A stretch of 22,337 nucleotides of DNA from CAZOSF01 sp964582415 (GCA_964582415.1 CAZOSF010000043.1:1-22337); one strand, 5' to 3'; numbered from the stretch's first letter, positions 7,606 to 16,686 are shown. The notes: generated from the sequence alone by a model not told the origin. Program-made: numbers and translations.

Positions 7606-8832
7606 ATGGGATTGAAACAAACATTACATAAGCTTAAGTTAAAATACAAAGGGACCAAAATGGAACCTGCATTCAATGCATTCCATACCTTTTTGTATAC
7701 TCCGAACGATACTACACATGGAGGTACTCATGTGAAGGCGGCGGACGACTTAAAACGAACCATGAACACTGTGATTCTGGCTTTGCTTCCAGTACTTGTT
7801 TTTGGAATTTTCAATGCAGGGTATCAACATCATTTGGCCACCGGTGAAATCGGGGCCGTATCCAGTGGTTTCTTCAGTCCAGAATTCTGGAACTGGGACA
7901 ACTTCATGGTGGGTGCATGGCAAGTATTGCCTTTGGTCATTGTATCCTATGGGGTAGGTCTAGGGGTGGAATTCATCTTTGCCACCATCAAAGGACATGA
8001 GGTAGAAGAAGGATACCTGGTAACAGGGATGCTGGTACCATTGATTGTGCCGGTAGATATCCCACTTTGGATGTTGGCCGTGGCCGTAGTATTTGGAGTG
8101 GTGATTGGAAAAGAAGTGTTTGGGGGAACGGGGATGAATATCCTTAACCCTGCACTTACCATCCGAGCCTTCCTATTCTTCGCGTATCCAACCTGGATGA
8201 GTGGGGATAAAGTATGGGTACACGGAGCAAAAGAACGCGCCGATGAAATCATGGCGGGAGCCAATTTGGATGCGATTTCTGGAGAAACCATTCTTGGGAG
8301 CATGGCGCAAAATAAGCCAGTAGCCTATGATATGATGGATATGTTTTACGGATTCATTCCAGGATCTGTGGGAGAGACTTCCACTTTATTGATTCTGTTG
8401 GGAGGGCTATTCCTAGTATATACAAAAATAGGTAGCGGTCGCATTATGTTGTCCTCTGTCGTAGGAGCACTAGCAATGGGACTTATTTTCAATGGTGTTG
8501 TAGATGCTGGTTGGATTTCCGAAGGCAGTAACTTCTACACGTTGATGAGTGCACCGTTCTGGCAGCACTTGATCATTGGTGGTTTGGCCTTTGGTATTGT
8601 ATATATGGCAACAGATCCGGTAACGGCTTCCCAAACCAATAAAGGTAAATGGATCTATGGGTTCTTTATCGGGTTCATTTCGGTTCTTATCCGAGTCTTC
8701 AACCCAGCGTATCCGGAAGGGGTGATGTTGGCAATTCTGTTGATGAACGTATTCGCGCCAACCATCGATCACTATGTGTTACAAGGTAACATACGAAGAA
8801 GAATGAAACGATTAAAAGTAAAAAGTGCATAG
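7606..8832 (+). CDS. nqrB: Na+-translocating NADH:quinone reductase subunit B
   Basis: Integral membrane subunit (408 residues) with about ten membrane helices. It carries one covalent FMN and riboflavin and forms part of the Na+ path. The predicted phosphoester-linked FMN site is Thr258 in GSVGETST (residues 253-260), matching the known GETS flavinylation motif of NqrB. Other family landmarks are HVKAADDLKRTMN near 42-54, GYLVTGMLVPLIVP near 136-149, GKEVFGGTGMNILNPAL near 168-184, and YMATDPVTASQTNKGKW near the C-terminus. FMN attachment requires ApbE, encoded at 17087 in this window. The TAG stop and the nqrC ATG are separated by two bases. Confidence 0.97.
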   Translation: MGLKQTLHKLKLKYKGTKMEPAFNAFHTFLYTPNDTTHGGTHVKAADDLKRTMNTVILALLPVLVFGIFNAGYQHHLATGEIGAVSSGFFSPEFWNWDNFMVGAWQVLPLVIVSYGVGLGVEFIFATIKGHEVEEGYLVTGMLVPLIVPVDIPLWMLAVAVVFGVVIGKEVFGGTGMNILNPALTIRAFLFFAYPTWMSGDKVWVHGAKERADEIMAGANLDAISGETILGSMAQNKPVAYDMMDMFYGFIPGSVGETSTLLILLGGLFLVYTKIGSGRIMLSSVVGALAMGLIFNGVVDAGWISEGSNFYTLMSAPFWQHLIIGGLAFGIVYMATDPVTASQTNKGKWIYGFFIGFISVLIRVFNPAYPEGVMLAILLMNVFAPTIDHYVLQGNIRRRMKRLKVKSA

Positions 8833-8834
8833 CC

Positions 8835-9584
8835 ATGGCTTTAAACACAGAAAAGAATAGTTATACGATCATTTTCTCCATCATCATGGTAGTGGTGGTA
8901 GGTGCTCTGCTGGCTTTTGTTGCTGAAGTTTCTAGAGGTCCAATCTCGAAGAACAAGCGCGTCGAAATCAAGCAGAACATCCTTTATGCCATGGGCGTGA
9001 ACAACAACGGGGAAGGAAATGTAGAATTTATTGATACAAAAGAGGCTGGAAAGGTATTCTCCCAGTATATCAAAACACAGTTAGTGTATCAAAATGGCAC
9101 CACGACCGAAGATACTACCGCTTATCTAATCGATTTAAAGAAGGAAAAGGATTTGGCGAAGGACGGTTCTTACAAAATGCGTCTCCCCATCTTCATCGGT
9201 GAAAAGGAAGGTAAGACCTTTTATATTGTTCCCGTTAGAGGGAAAGGGCTATGGGATGCTATTTGGGGATACGTTGCCATGGATGATAATATGGTAGTTC
9301 AGGGCGTATTCTTCGACCACAAAGGAGAAACACCTGGATTGGGAGCTAATATCAAGGAACGTTATTTCATGGATGATTTCTCCGGAGAGCACTTATTGAG
9401 TACTTCAGGAGCCTTTGAAGGGGTGACCGTAGCCAAAGGAAATTCAGATCCAAAGAACCTTGACAAGGAAGATCATGAAGTCGATGCAATAGCCGGTGCA
9501 ACCATCACGGGTGATGGTGTTTCGGCCATGCTGAAATCGGATTTAAGACAGTATGTTCCTTATTTTAAATCATTAAAACAATAG
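8835..9584 (+). CDS. nqrC: Na+-translocating NADH:quinone reductase subunit C
   Basis: A 249-residue subunit with one N-terminal membrane helix (about 10-30) and a periplasmic FMN-binding domain. GETPGLGANI near 165-174 is the family signature. DAIAGATITGDGV (217-229) is the flavin acceptor, with Thr223 in the GAT core as the predicted FMN-linked residue. Relative to the ApbE consensus Dxx(S/T)GAT(S/T), the residue before Gly is Ala and the one after Thr is Ile. Both are conservative changes within NqrC and I would still expect flavinylation. The junction with nqrD repeats exactly the ten bases found at the nqrB/nqrC junction. Confidence 0.97.
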   Translation: MALNTEKNSYTIIFSIIMVVVVGALLAFVAEVSRGPISKNKRVEIKQNILYAMGVNNNGEGNVEFIDTKEAGKVFSQYIKTQLVYQNGTTTEDTTAYLIDLKKEKDLAKDGSYKMRLPIFIGEKEGKTFYIVPVRGKGLWDAIWGYVAMDDNMVVQGVFFDHKGETPGLGANIKERYFMDDFSGEHLLSTSGAFEGVTVAKGNSDPKNLDKEDHEVDAIAGATITGDGVSAMLKSDLRQYVPYFKSLKQ

Positions 9585-9586
9585 CC

Positions 9587-10234
9587 ATGGGAATCTTATC
9601 AAAAAAAGATAGCAAGTTAATTTTAGATCCTTTAGCGGATAATAACCCGATTACCATTCAGGTTTTAGGGATTTGCTCCGCGTTGGCGATTACGGCCCAG
9701 CTGAAGGCGGCCATTGTAATGTCACTATCTGTGTTGTTCGTACTGGCTATGGGGAACGTTGTGATTTCATTACTTCGAAATGTTATTCCACCGAAAATCC
9801 GAATCATCGTTCAATTGGTGGTAGTTGCTGCTTTAGTAATTATTGTAGACCAAGTACTGAAAGTGTTTGCTTACGCATTGAGTAAGGAACTATCGGTATT
9901 CGTAGGATTGATCATTACCAACTGTATTATTATGGGACGTTTCGAGGCTTTCGCTTTAGGAAATGGACCTTGGCGCTCCTTCCTAGATGGAATTGGAAAC
10001 GCATTAGGGTATGGTGTCATCTTGATTATCGTTGGTTTCTTCCGTGAACTATTGGGTTCTGGAACACTTCTAGGAATTAAAGTGTTGGGAGATCCTATCG
10101 AAAAGACGGGACTTTATGCCATAGGTTATGAAAACAATGGATTTATGCTGTTGTCACCGATGGCCTTGATTGTAGTAGGTATCATCATTTGGGTACAGCG
10201 CAGCAAGAACAAAAATCTAATCGAGGAACATTAA
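9587..10234 (+). CDS. nqrD: Na+-translocating NADH:quinone reductase subunit D
   Basis: A 215-residue integral membrane subunit with six predicted helices, homologous to NqrE in inverted topology. Conserved Cys30 (LGICSALA) and Cys113 (TNCIIMGRFEAFA) correspond to the two NqrD cysteines that ligate the intramembrane iron or [2Fe-2S] centre at the NqrD/NqrE interface in Vibrio Nqr. GNALGYGVILIIVGFFRELLGSG is the family signature. The charged N-terminus (SKKDSKLILDPLADNNP) precedes the first helix. A 33-base gap with no recognisable structure separates it from nqrE, the largest spacing in the operon. Confidence 0.97.
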   Translation: MGILSKKDSKLILDPLADNNPITIQVLGICSALAITAQLKAAIVMSLSVLFVLAMGNVVISLLRNVIPPKIRIIVQLVVVAALVIIVDQVLKVFAYALSKELSVFVGLIITNCIIMGRFEAFALGNGPWRSFLDGIGNALGYGVILIIVGFFRELLGSGTLLGIKVLGDPIEKTGLYAIGYENNGFMLLSPMALIVVGIIIWVQRSKNKNLIEEH

Positions 10235-10267
10235 GATCCAAGTGCAACTGTTTAAAACGAAAACATT

Positions 10268-10999
10268 ATGTTAGAGCATATCGAATTATTTTTCAAATCC
10301 ATTTTCGTAGACAACATGGTCTTCGCGACCTTCTTGGGAATGTGTTCCTATTTGGCCGTTTCGAAAAAGGTAAGTACAGCAGTAGGGCTAGGAGCTGCGG
10401 TAATTTTCGTATTGACCGTAACCGTTCCGATGAACTGGTTCTTAGATCAATATATTTTGAAAGAAGGTGCTTTGGTATGGCTTGGCCCAGAATACGCCAG
10501 CTACGATTTAAGTTTCCTATCCTTCATCTTGTTTATCGCTACCATCGCTACGATGGTACAATTGGTGGAAATTGTAGTAGAGAAATTTTCTCCTTCCCTA
10601 TATAACTCATTGGGTATTTTCCTTCCTCTTATTGCCGTAAACTGTGCAATTTTGGGAGGCTCCCTCTTTATGCAATCACGTGAAATAGCCAGCTTTGGTT
10701 TGGCTTTGAACTACGGTTTCAGCTCTGGAATCGGCTGGTTCCTTGCCATCTTGGCCATCGCTGCCATTAGAGAAAAGATTCGTTATTCCAATGTGCCTGC
10801 TCCATTGAGAGGACTTGGTATCACTTTTATCATAACAGGTTTGATGGCCATCGGTTTTATGAGTTTCGGTGGAATGCTAACCGGTGGTGATGGTGCAGCA
10901 AAGGAAAATGCGGATACAGCCGTGCAAACGGAGGAAACGATTAATTCAACCCTAAATTCATCCGATAAAGTTGCGGATGCCACAGAAATAAAGGAATAA
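10268..10999 (+). CDS. nqrE: Na+-translocating NADH:quinone reductase subunit E, with acidic C-terminal tail
   Basis: Integral membrane partner of NqrD with six helices. Cys26 (GMCSYLA) and Cys126 (VNCAILGG) complete the four-cysteine iron site with NqrD. EHIELFFKSIFVDNM at the start, SLFMQSREI and GIGWFLAILAIAAIREK are family signatures. At 243 residues it is about 45 longer than the roughly 198-residue Vibrio subunit. The extra part is a hydrophilic, Thr/Ser/Asp/Glu-rich tail after the last helix (about 201-243), likely disordered. A shorter insertion between helices (YILKEGALVWLG near 62-73) is also visible. The next gene, nqrF, starts 3 bases after the stop. Confidence 0.97.
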   Translation: MLEHIELFFKSIFVDNMVFATFLGMCSYLAVSKKVSTAVGLGAAVIFVLTVTVPMNWFLDQYILKEGALVWLGPEYASYDLSFLSFILFIATIATMVQLVEIVVEKFSPSLYNSLGIFLPLIAVNCAILGGSLFMQSREIASFGLALNYGFSSGIGWFLAILAIAAIREKIRYSNVPAPLRGLGITFIITGLMAIGFMSFGGMLTGGDGAAKENADTAVQTEETINSTLNSSDKVADATEIKE

Positions 11000-11002
11000 G
11001 AT

Positions 11003-12310
11003 ATGTTTTTAGCGAGTACATTAGGAGTTATCATTGCAACAGTAGTTGCCTTCTTAGTGTTGATTTTAGCCTTGGTGGCCCTGTTGATTGTGACAAAGGA
11101 AAAACTTTCCCCATCAGGTCCTGTTAAAATCACCATCAATGGAGAGAAAACAATTGAAGTTCCCTCAGGAGGAACCCTGTTGTCTACCCTTGGAAATAAA
11201 AAGATTTTCTTACCCTCTGCCTGTGGGGGTGGAGGTACCTGTATCCAGTGCGAATGTCACGTATTGGAAGGTGGAGGGGAAGCACTTCCCACAGAGACAC
11301 CTCACTTCACTCGTAAGGAGTTGCAACATGGAGCACGTTTGGCCTGTCAGGTGAAGGTAAAACAAGACATGAAAATCGAAATACCAGAAGAGGTATTTGG
11401 AATCAAAAAATGGGAGGCTGTTGTGGTGCGTAACTATAACGTGGCATCTTTCATCAAAGAATTTGTGGTAGAGATTCCTGAGGATATGAACTACAAGGCG
11501 GGTGGATATATTCAAATTGAAATTCCTCCTTGTGAAATTAAATATTCCGATATCGATATTACTGCCCACCCAGAGGAGCATGAAACCCCAGATAAATTCC
11601 AAGAGGAATGGGATAAGTTTAATCTCTGGCCGTTGGTAATGAAAAATGGCGAAACGGTGGAGCGTGCCTATTCTATGGCTTCGTATCCAGCTGAAGGGCG
11701 TGAAATCATGCTGAACGTGCGTATTGCTACGCCACCATGGGATCGGGCTAAGAACAATTGGATGAATGTGAACCCTGGTATCGCGTCTTCTTATATCTTC
11801 TCCCGTAAGAAAGGTGATAAAGTAACCATCTCTGGTCCTTACGGAGAATTCTTCATCAACGAATCCGATGCAGAAATGCTATACGTTGGTGGGGGAGCAG
11901 GAATGGCGCCTATGCGTTCTCACTTGTATCATCTCTTTAAAACACTTAAAACCAATCGTAAAGTAACCTATTGGTATGGAGGTAGATCTAAAAGAGAGCT
12001 TTTCTATCTAGAGCATTTCCGCGAATTGGAACGCAGTTTCCCGAATTTCAGGTTCTTCTTAGCATTATCAGAACCACTTCCTGAAGACAATTGGAAAGTG
12101 AAAAAGGATATTGATGATGCGGCAGGGGATGGTTTCGTCGGATTTATCCACCAAGTGGTTATCGATAACTATCTAAGCAAACACGAAGCACCCGAGGATA
12201 TCGAACTCTACTTCTGTGGCCCTCCATTGATGAACCAGGCGGTTCAGAAGATGGGTGAGGATTTCGGTATTCCGGATGAGAACATCCGCTTCGATGATTT
12301 TGGAGGCTAA
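11003..12310 (+). CDS. nqrF: Na+-translocating NADH:quinone reductase subunit F
   Basis: The NADH-oxidising entry subunit, 435 residues. It has an N-terminal membrane helix (about 5-31), then a ferredoxin-like [2Fe-2S] domain with ligands Cys74, Cys80, Cys83 and Cys115 (SACGGGGTCIQC and ARLACQ). An FAD-binding domain follows with RAYSMASYP near 224-232 and KKGDKVTISGPYGEFF. The C-terminal NADH-binding domain shows YVGGGAGMAPMRS near 294-306, YWYGGRSKRELFY, and YFCGPPLMNQAV before the terminal aromatic/Gly end FDDFGG. All cofactor motifs are intact. A strong intrinsic terminator begins 20 bases after the stop, closing the operon here. Confidence 0.98.
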   Translation: MFLASTLGVIIATVVAFLVLILALVALLIVTKEKLSPSGPVKITINGEKTIEVPSGGTLLSTLGNKKIFLPSACGGGGTCIQCECHVLEGGGEALPTETPHFTRKELQHGARLACQVKVKQDMKIEIPEEVFGIKKWEAVVVRNYNVASFIKEFVVEIPEDMNYKAGGYIQIEIPPCEIKYSDIDITAHPEEHETPDKFQEEWDKFNLWPLVMKNGETVERAYSMASYPAEGREIMLNVRIATPPWDRAKNNWMNVNPGIASSYIFSRKKGDKVTISGPYGEFFINESDAEMLYVGGGAGMAPMRSHLYHLFKTLKTNRKVTYWYGGRSKRELFYLEHFRELERSFPNFRFFLALSEPLPEDNWKVKKDIDDAAGDGFVGFIHQVVIDNYLSKHEAPEDIELYFCGPPLMNQAVQKMGEDFGIPDENIRFDDFGG

Positions 12311-12330
12311 TCAGTAAATAGTATTCTAAC

Positions 12331-12363
12331 AAAAAAGGACTGGCTTTTGTCAGTCCTTTTTTT
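12331..12363 (+). terminator. Intrinsic terminator of the nqr operon
   Basis: Perfect 12-bp arms (12331-12342, 12351-12362) with an 8-base loop; the stem reads AAAAAAGGACTG on the left and is followed by a T-run. It lies directly after nqrF, so the downstream propeller-protein gene and apbE are probably outside the nqr transcript. The A-run on the left arm means it could also stop leftward transcription. Confidence 0.92.
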
Positions 12364-12373
12364 ATTGATGGTA

Positions 12374-12395
12374 ATTAATTTACCATTAATTAACG
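12374..12395. repeat. Tandem 11-bp AT-rich repeat upstream of the 12448 gene
   Basis: Two adjacent 11-mers, ATTAATTTACC and ATTAATTAACG, identical at 9 of 11 positions, so the sites are about one helical turn apart. They precede a weak -7-like TAATTTTA at 12416-12423 (7 of 8 to TAnnTTTG). Could be an operator or AT-rich coincidence. Confidence 0.3.
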
Positions 12396-12447
12396 TCATT
12401 TATCTATAAAATATGTAATTTTATCGAGTTTTTTAATTTAATTGGCT

Positions 12448-15400
12448 ATGGTAAGATCAATTCATTGGCAGCGAGTGTTCGTGCGCCTAAACGCTTTTCT
12501 TTGTCTTTCTCTCTTCATGATTTCATGTAATGATACTACGGATGGATTGCAAGAAAATACAGTTTCGGAAGTGGAAAAAAACTATTCCACCTTTTTAGAG
12601 GAACATCCATTTCGTGAGACCACGCGAATGTCTAAAGAGGAGCGCTTGGAGAAAAAACTACCTCCCAATAAATATTATGAGCAAGAGTGGTTATACACCA
12701 GTGACCCTCAATTGTTACGTCCGACTCCAGAACGTGTACTGGAGCTTCAGAAACGCTTAAAAAATGATCCAGGGATGCTGGCTCCAGTGGGAGATCCCAC
12801 CAATGCTTGGGAAGAAAGAGGGCCCGACAATGTGGGAGGCCGCACTCATACCCTAATGTTTGCTCCTGGAAGTACGACTAAAGTGTTTGCCGGAGGAGTG
12901 AGCGGAGGTTTATGGGTGAACAACAATATAACCAGCGCCAGTTCTGTTTGGGAACGTGTCAATGGAGTTCCGGGTAATATGGCAGTGATGTGTATAACGG
13001 TAGATCCAAATGATTCAAATATTATGTATCTCGGTACCGGAGAAGTATATACCTGGGGTGCCGTAAACGGTAATGGTATTTATAAATCGGTAGATGGGGG
13101 TCTTAATTGGACCAACATCTATAGTGGGTTCGGAACAGCTATTGGAGATCGTATTACCTATGTGCAGGATATCATCGCGTGGAACAATCCACAAACGAAC
13201 CAAACCGAAATCTTTTTTGGTGCAGACGCGATGGCGTATACCGAAGAGGTTACTTCAGGGTCTGGCGGTGCCGGTTGGAATTGGTTGGGAAGTAATACCA
13301 TCGGACTCTATCGCAGTACCGATGGAGAAAACTTCACACGTCTTACAGGAGGCTTATATGAGAGTTCCTCAGGTAATTTTTATGCCCCCAACGACTTCGA
13401 TATCGATGCGAGCGGGAACCTCTGGATGGGTACCAAATACAGTTATTACACTGGAGAAGGCGGAGGAGTGGTCTTTAAAAATGACGGTAATGGCTGGGCC
13501 TTTGTACGAGATCTTGGTGATAATGGGCGGGTTGAATTAGCCTGCTCCAAACAGAGTGCCAATAAAATTTATGCCTTATGTGAAGATCGAACCAGTACTA
13601 CCAACCCGGTGAAAATATATAGAACCACCAATGGATTTTCTACTTCACCCACATCACTTCCACAGCCTAACGATGCCGATACTGGTATTTCGTCTACAGA
13701 TTTTACCCGTGGTCAGAGTTTCTATGATCTCATGATTGGCGTCGACCCATTAAATGATGCTATAGTATATGTGGGTGGTATCGATTTGTTTAAATCTACG
13801 AATTCCGGAAATAGTTGGTCCCAATTCTCTCATTGGTATGGTGGCTTTGGATACCAAGAGGTGCATGCCGATCAGCATGGAATTGCCTTTGCGACACAAA
13901 CGGGTTCATCCACTTCCCGTCTTGTTTTTGGAAATGATGGAGGGGTTTATTACACCAATAATGGAGGAACTACAACCTCTGCCAGAAACAATGGGTACAA
14001 TGTCACGCAATTCTATAAAGCTGCAATTAATCAGCCTACAAGTACTACAAAACTGTTGGCAGGTGCGCAAGATAATGGCTCTCAATTAGTGAATGGGGCG
14101 GCTTCAGGTGTTAACAGTGCTACTGAGGTTACTGGAGGAGATGGTTGTTGGGCCTTTATCGACCAAGATAGTCAGTACATGATTTCATCCTATGTGTATA
14201 ATAATTACCGCTATATCACTTATGGGGGTTCATATCTGGGCAATTTCCCAAATAGCGATAACACAGGAGATTTTGTAAACCAATGCGGCTTGGATAGCGA
14301 TACTAATATTCTATTGTCGAATGCTACCAATGGAACAACCTATCAAATATACAGATGGGCCATCAATCCCTCTGGGCCTTCAATAGCGAGAACTACCTTG
14401 ACGAATGCCATGTTAAATACGATTCCAACGTTTTTTGTGGCTTCTCCACATACAAGCAACCGCTTTTTAGTAGGAACGGCTTTGGGTAAGATTATTCGAC
14501 TAAATAATGTGAGTGGAACACCCACATGGACAGATATTTCTATACCAGGACAGGTGGGTGCTGTTTCCGATATTCGCTACGGTGCCAGTGAGAACGATAT
14601 TATGGTAACGTTCCATAATTATGGGGTTACCAGTATTTGGTATACCTCCAATGGTGCTTCAGGAAGTCCTACCTGGGTAAGTAAGGAGGGCAATCTTCCC
14701 GATATGCCGGTGAAGTGTATTTTACAAAACCCCTTGAATACGAATGAAGTGATTGTAGGAACCGAACTGGGTGTTTGGAAAACTTCCGATTGGAGTAGTG
14801 CAAGCCCTACTTGGGTACAATCCCAAAACGGTATGAGTGACGTAAAAGTGCTTTCCTTCGATTATCGTTCCGCTGACAATACAATCTTGGCAGCCACATT
14901 TGGAAGGGGAATGTTCACCGGTCAATTCGAGACCGAAAGCTGTGGAGCCTACACAACTTTCAGTAGCGGAAGTTGGAACAATGGAACCCCATCTGCTACA
15001 AAAGCAGCTATTATTTACGACGATTACGATACTGCGGTGAATGGCAATTTGGAAGCATGTCGACTGCGAATTACCGAAGGTAAAACAGTGACCGTGCGAG
15101 CTGGGGAATACCTTAAAATTGAAGGTGATATCATCAATGATGGGACTCTTATCGTTGAACACGAAGGAAGCGTGGTTCAGGTAGACAATTCTGCCATTGT
15201 TTCCAATAATGGAACGATTCAAGTAAAGGTGACAACACCGAACTTGGCGAGCCGTGACTTTATAGTTATGGGCAGCCCAGTTTCAGGAGAAGATCGAAAT
15301 GACGTATGGGATTCAGCCTTCTTGGTGCTCGATCATAACACGGCTAATTTTGTTCCTAATCCAGATGTGGAAGCAGCCCTTCCGGGAGCGGAGAACTTTG

Positions 15401-16638
15401 CAGATGATAATTATGACAATTGGTCTGCCTATACTGGTGCAATTACTCCTGGTGAGGGCTATATTGTAAGACCTCAAGCAGGATACGGACAACCGGGAGG
15501 TATTTTCAATTATACATACGATTCTGGGACGCTGAACAACGGTGTTGTAAACTTCCCAATTGTTTACAATACGCCTGGACCAACGTCTACCGAAAACCGA
15601 AATGCCAGTCCAAATATATTGGCCAACCCATATCCTTCAGCCATTCATGCAGACGATTTTATTACGGCAAACCCCATGGTGAGCGAAGTATATTTCTGGG
15701 AGCATTTAACACCTCCTAGCCCGGGAATACCTGGTGCGGGTGCTATGAATTTCGATATGCAGGACATTTCAATGTATAATCTAATGGGAGGAACGCCTGC
15801 CGCCAATGATACCGGGACTTCTACTACCCCGAATGGATTGATTTCCACGGGTCAAGGATTTGGAATCAAAGCAACCCAGTCGGGAACTGCTGTGTTCAAT
15901 AATGCCATGCGAAGAACCACGGGCAATAACACACTTCGTGGGCCTATTACCACAAATAGGGATCGACTTTGGTTGCGAATCGATCAAGCTGAACATGAAT
16001 TGCAAAGTATCGCACTTATTGGTTTCTCCGATCAAACCACCCCTGGATGGGATGATGGCTACGATAGCAGACGTCTTGCTACCGTGCTTTCTATTTTCAG
16101 TCATTTGGAAGATGGTAGTCAACAACTGGGAATTCAATCTCGGGAAACCTTGAATCAAGATATGGAGATACCTATTGGTTTCTCAAGTCTGCTACAAGGA
16201 TTCTTTCAGTATAAAATTACACTGGAAGCTTTCGAAGGGCTCAATTTGGAGAATACCAATGTCTTACTGTTGGATAACCAAACGGGTATTATCACGGACT
16301 TGAAGGAAGATAGCTACGCATTTACCAGCAATCCTGGAAATTTCTATGGACGCTTTACTTTATTGTTTAGAAAGAATCCAGTTTTGGAGATCCCTGGACT
16401 TACAAAGAATGCCGTGGCTATTTATCCAAATCCGACTACGAAAGAATTGAACTTATCCTCCAATGATAACGTAATCAAGTCGGTGGCGATTTATGATATT
16501 CTGGGTAAAAAGATATTTTATACCGAAGTTGACGTTCACTTCCTTCAAGTCGATGTTTCCGAATGGCAATCGGCTGTTTACATTGTTCAAGTGGAAACTG
16601 AAAAGGGAACCGTCATTGAACGTTTTGTGAAAAAATAA
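12448..16638 (+). CDS. Large exported beta-propeller protein with T9SS type A sorting domain
   Basis: A 1396-residue extracellular protein; I start it at the ATG at 12448, not the TTG two codons earlier. The N-terminus is basic, then hydrophobic (14-26), then FMISC with Cys27: a lipoprotein-like signal, although Met at -3 is a weak lipobox residue. A linker (30-115) leads to WEERGPDNVGGRTH near 120. Repeated Asp-box-like units (YKSVDGGLNW, YRSTDGENF, FKSTNSGNSW) follow to about 820, indicating sortilin/BNR-type beta-propellers. A region at about 830-920 (SSGSWNNGTPS, ITEGKTVTVRAGEYLKIEG) resembles short beta-helix segments of gliding-bacteria surface proteins. The end, from IYPNPTTKELNLSS to VIERFVKK (about 1325-1396), is a T9SS type A sorting domain. 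Function and ligand are unknown. It has its own terminator and sits between nqrF and the apbE unit. Confidence 0.9.
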   Translation: MVRSIHWQRVFVRLNAFLCLSLFMISCNDTTDGLQENTVSEVEKNYSTFLEEHPFRETTRMSKEERLEKKLPPNKYYEQEWLYTSDPQLLRPTPERVLELQKRLKNDPGMLAPVGDPTNAWEERGPDNVGGRTHTLMFAPGSTTKVFAGGVSGGLWVNNNITSASSVWERVNGVPGNMAVMCITVDPNDSNIMYLGTGEVYTWGAVNGNGIYKSVDGGLNWTNIYSGFGTAIGDRITYVQDIIAWNNPQTNQTEIFFGADAMAYTEEVTSGSGGAGWNWLGSNTIGLYRSTDGENFTRLTGGLYESSSGNFYAPNDFDIDASGNLWMGTKYSYYTGEGGGVVFKNDGNGWAFVRDLGDNGRVELACSKQSANKIYALCEDRTSTTNPVKIYRTTNGFSTSPTSLPQPNDADTGISSTDFTRGQSFYDLMIGVDPLNDAIVYVGGIDLFKSTNSGNSWSQFSHWYGGFGYQEVHADQHGIAFATQTGSSTSRLVFGNDGGVYYTNNGGTTTSARNNGYNVTQFYKAAINQPTSTTKLLAGAQDNGSQLVNGAASGVNSATEVTGGDGCWAFIDQDSQYMISSYVYNNYRYITYGGSYLGNFPNSDNTGDFVNQCGLDSDTNILLSNATNGTTYQIYRWAINPSGPSIARTTLTNAMLNTIPTFFVASPHTSNRFLVGTALGKIIRLNNVSGTPTWTDISIPGQVGAVSDIRYGASENDIMVTFHNYGVTSIWYTSNGASGSPTWVSKEGNLPDMPVKCILQNPLNTNEVIVGTELGVWKTSDWSSASPTWVQSQNGMSDVKVLSFDYRSADNTILAATFGRGMFTGQFETESCGAYTTFSSGSWNNGTPSATKAAIIYDDYDTAVNGNLEACRLRITEGKTVTVRAGEYLKIEGDIINDGTLIVEHEGSVVQVDNSAIVSNNGTIQVKVTTPNLASRDFIVMGSPVSGEDRNDVWDSAFLVLDHNTANFVPNPDVEAALPGAENFADDNYDNWSAYTGAITPGEGYIVRPQAGYGQPGGIFNYTYDSGTLNNGVVNFPIVYNTPGPTSTENRNASPNILANPYPSAIHADDFITANPMVSEVYFWEHLTPPSPGIPGAGAMNFDMQDISMYNLMGGTPAANDTGTSTTPNGLISTGQGFGIKATQSGTAVFNNAMRRTTGNNTLRGPITTNRDRLWLRIDQAEHELQSIALIGFSDQTTPGWDDGYDSRRLATVLSIFSHLEDGSQQLGIQSRETLNQDMEIPIGFSSLLQGFFQYKITLEAFEGLNLENTNVLLLDNQTGIITDLKEDSYAFTSNPGNFYGRFTLLFRKNPVLEIPGLTKNAVAIYPNPTTKELNLSSNDNVIKSVAIYDILGKKIFYTEVDVHFLQVDVSEWQSAVYIVQVETEKGTVIERFVKK

Positions 16639-16660
16639 ATTCAAATGCTATCAATAAATG

Positions 16661-16686
16661 AAATGCCCCTTCTTGGGGCATTTTTT
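16661..16686 (+). terminator. Intrinsic terminator of the 12448 gene
   Basis: Arms AAATGCCCC (16661-16669) and GGGGCATTT (16675-16683) with a 5-base loop, followed by a T-run. It begins 23 bases after the stop codon and ends about 27 bases before the next promoter element. Confidence 0.9.

Noticed and set aside
9582..9591. Possible frameshift or fusion between nqr subunits because of very short gaps
   Set aside because: Each subunit has its own stop and ATG, full length and intact motifs; this is normal tight operon spacing.
10189..10605. 138-residue open frame spanning the nqrD/nqrE junction
   Set aside because: It lies in another frame over two well-supported membrane subunits, has no recognisable family, and is basic, low-quality sequence typical of a shadow frame.
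12442..12450. TTG codons as starts for the 12448, 2254, plug and gpmI genes
   Set aside because: In each case an ATG a few codons downstream fits better with signal peptides, family starts or the promoter element position.
14722..15222. 166-residue minus-strand open frame inside the propeller gene
   Set aside because: Antisense to a continuous 1396-codon gene, with no family resemblance or promoter; chance open frame.
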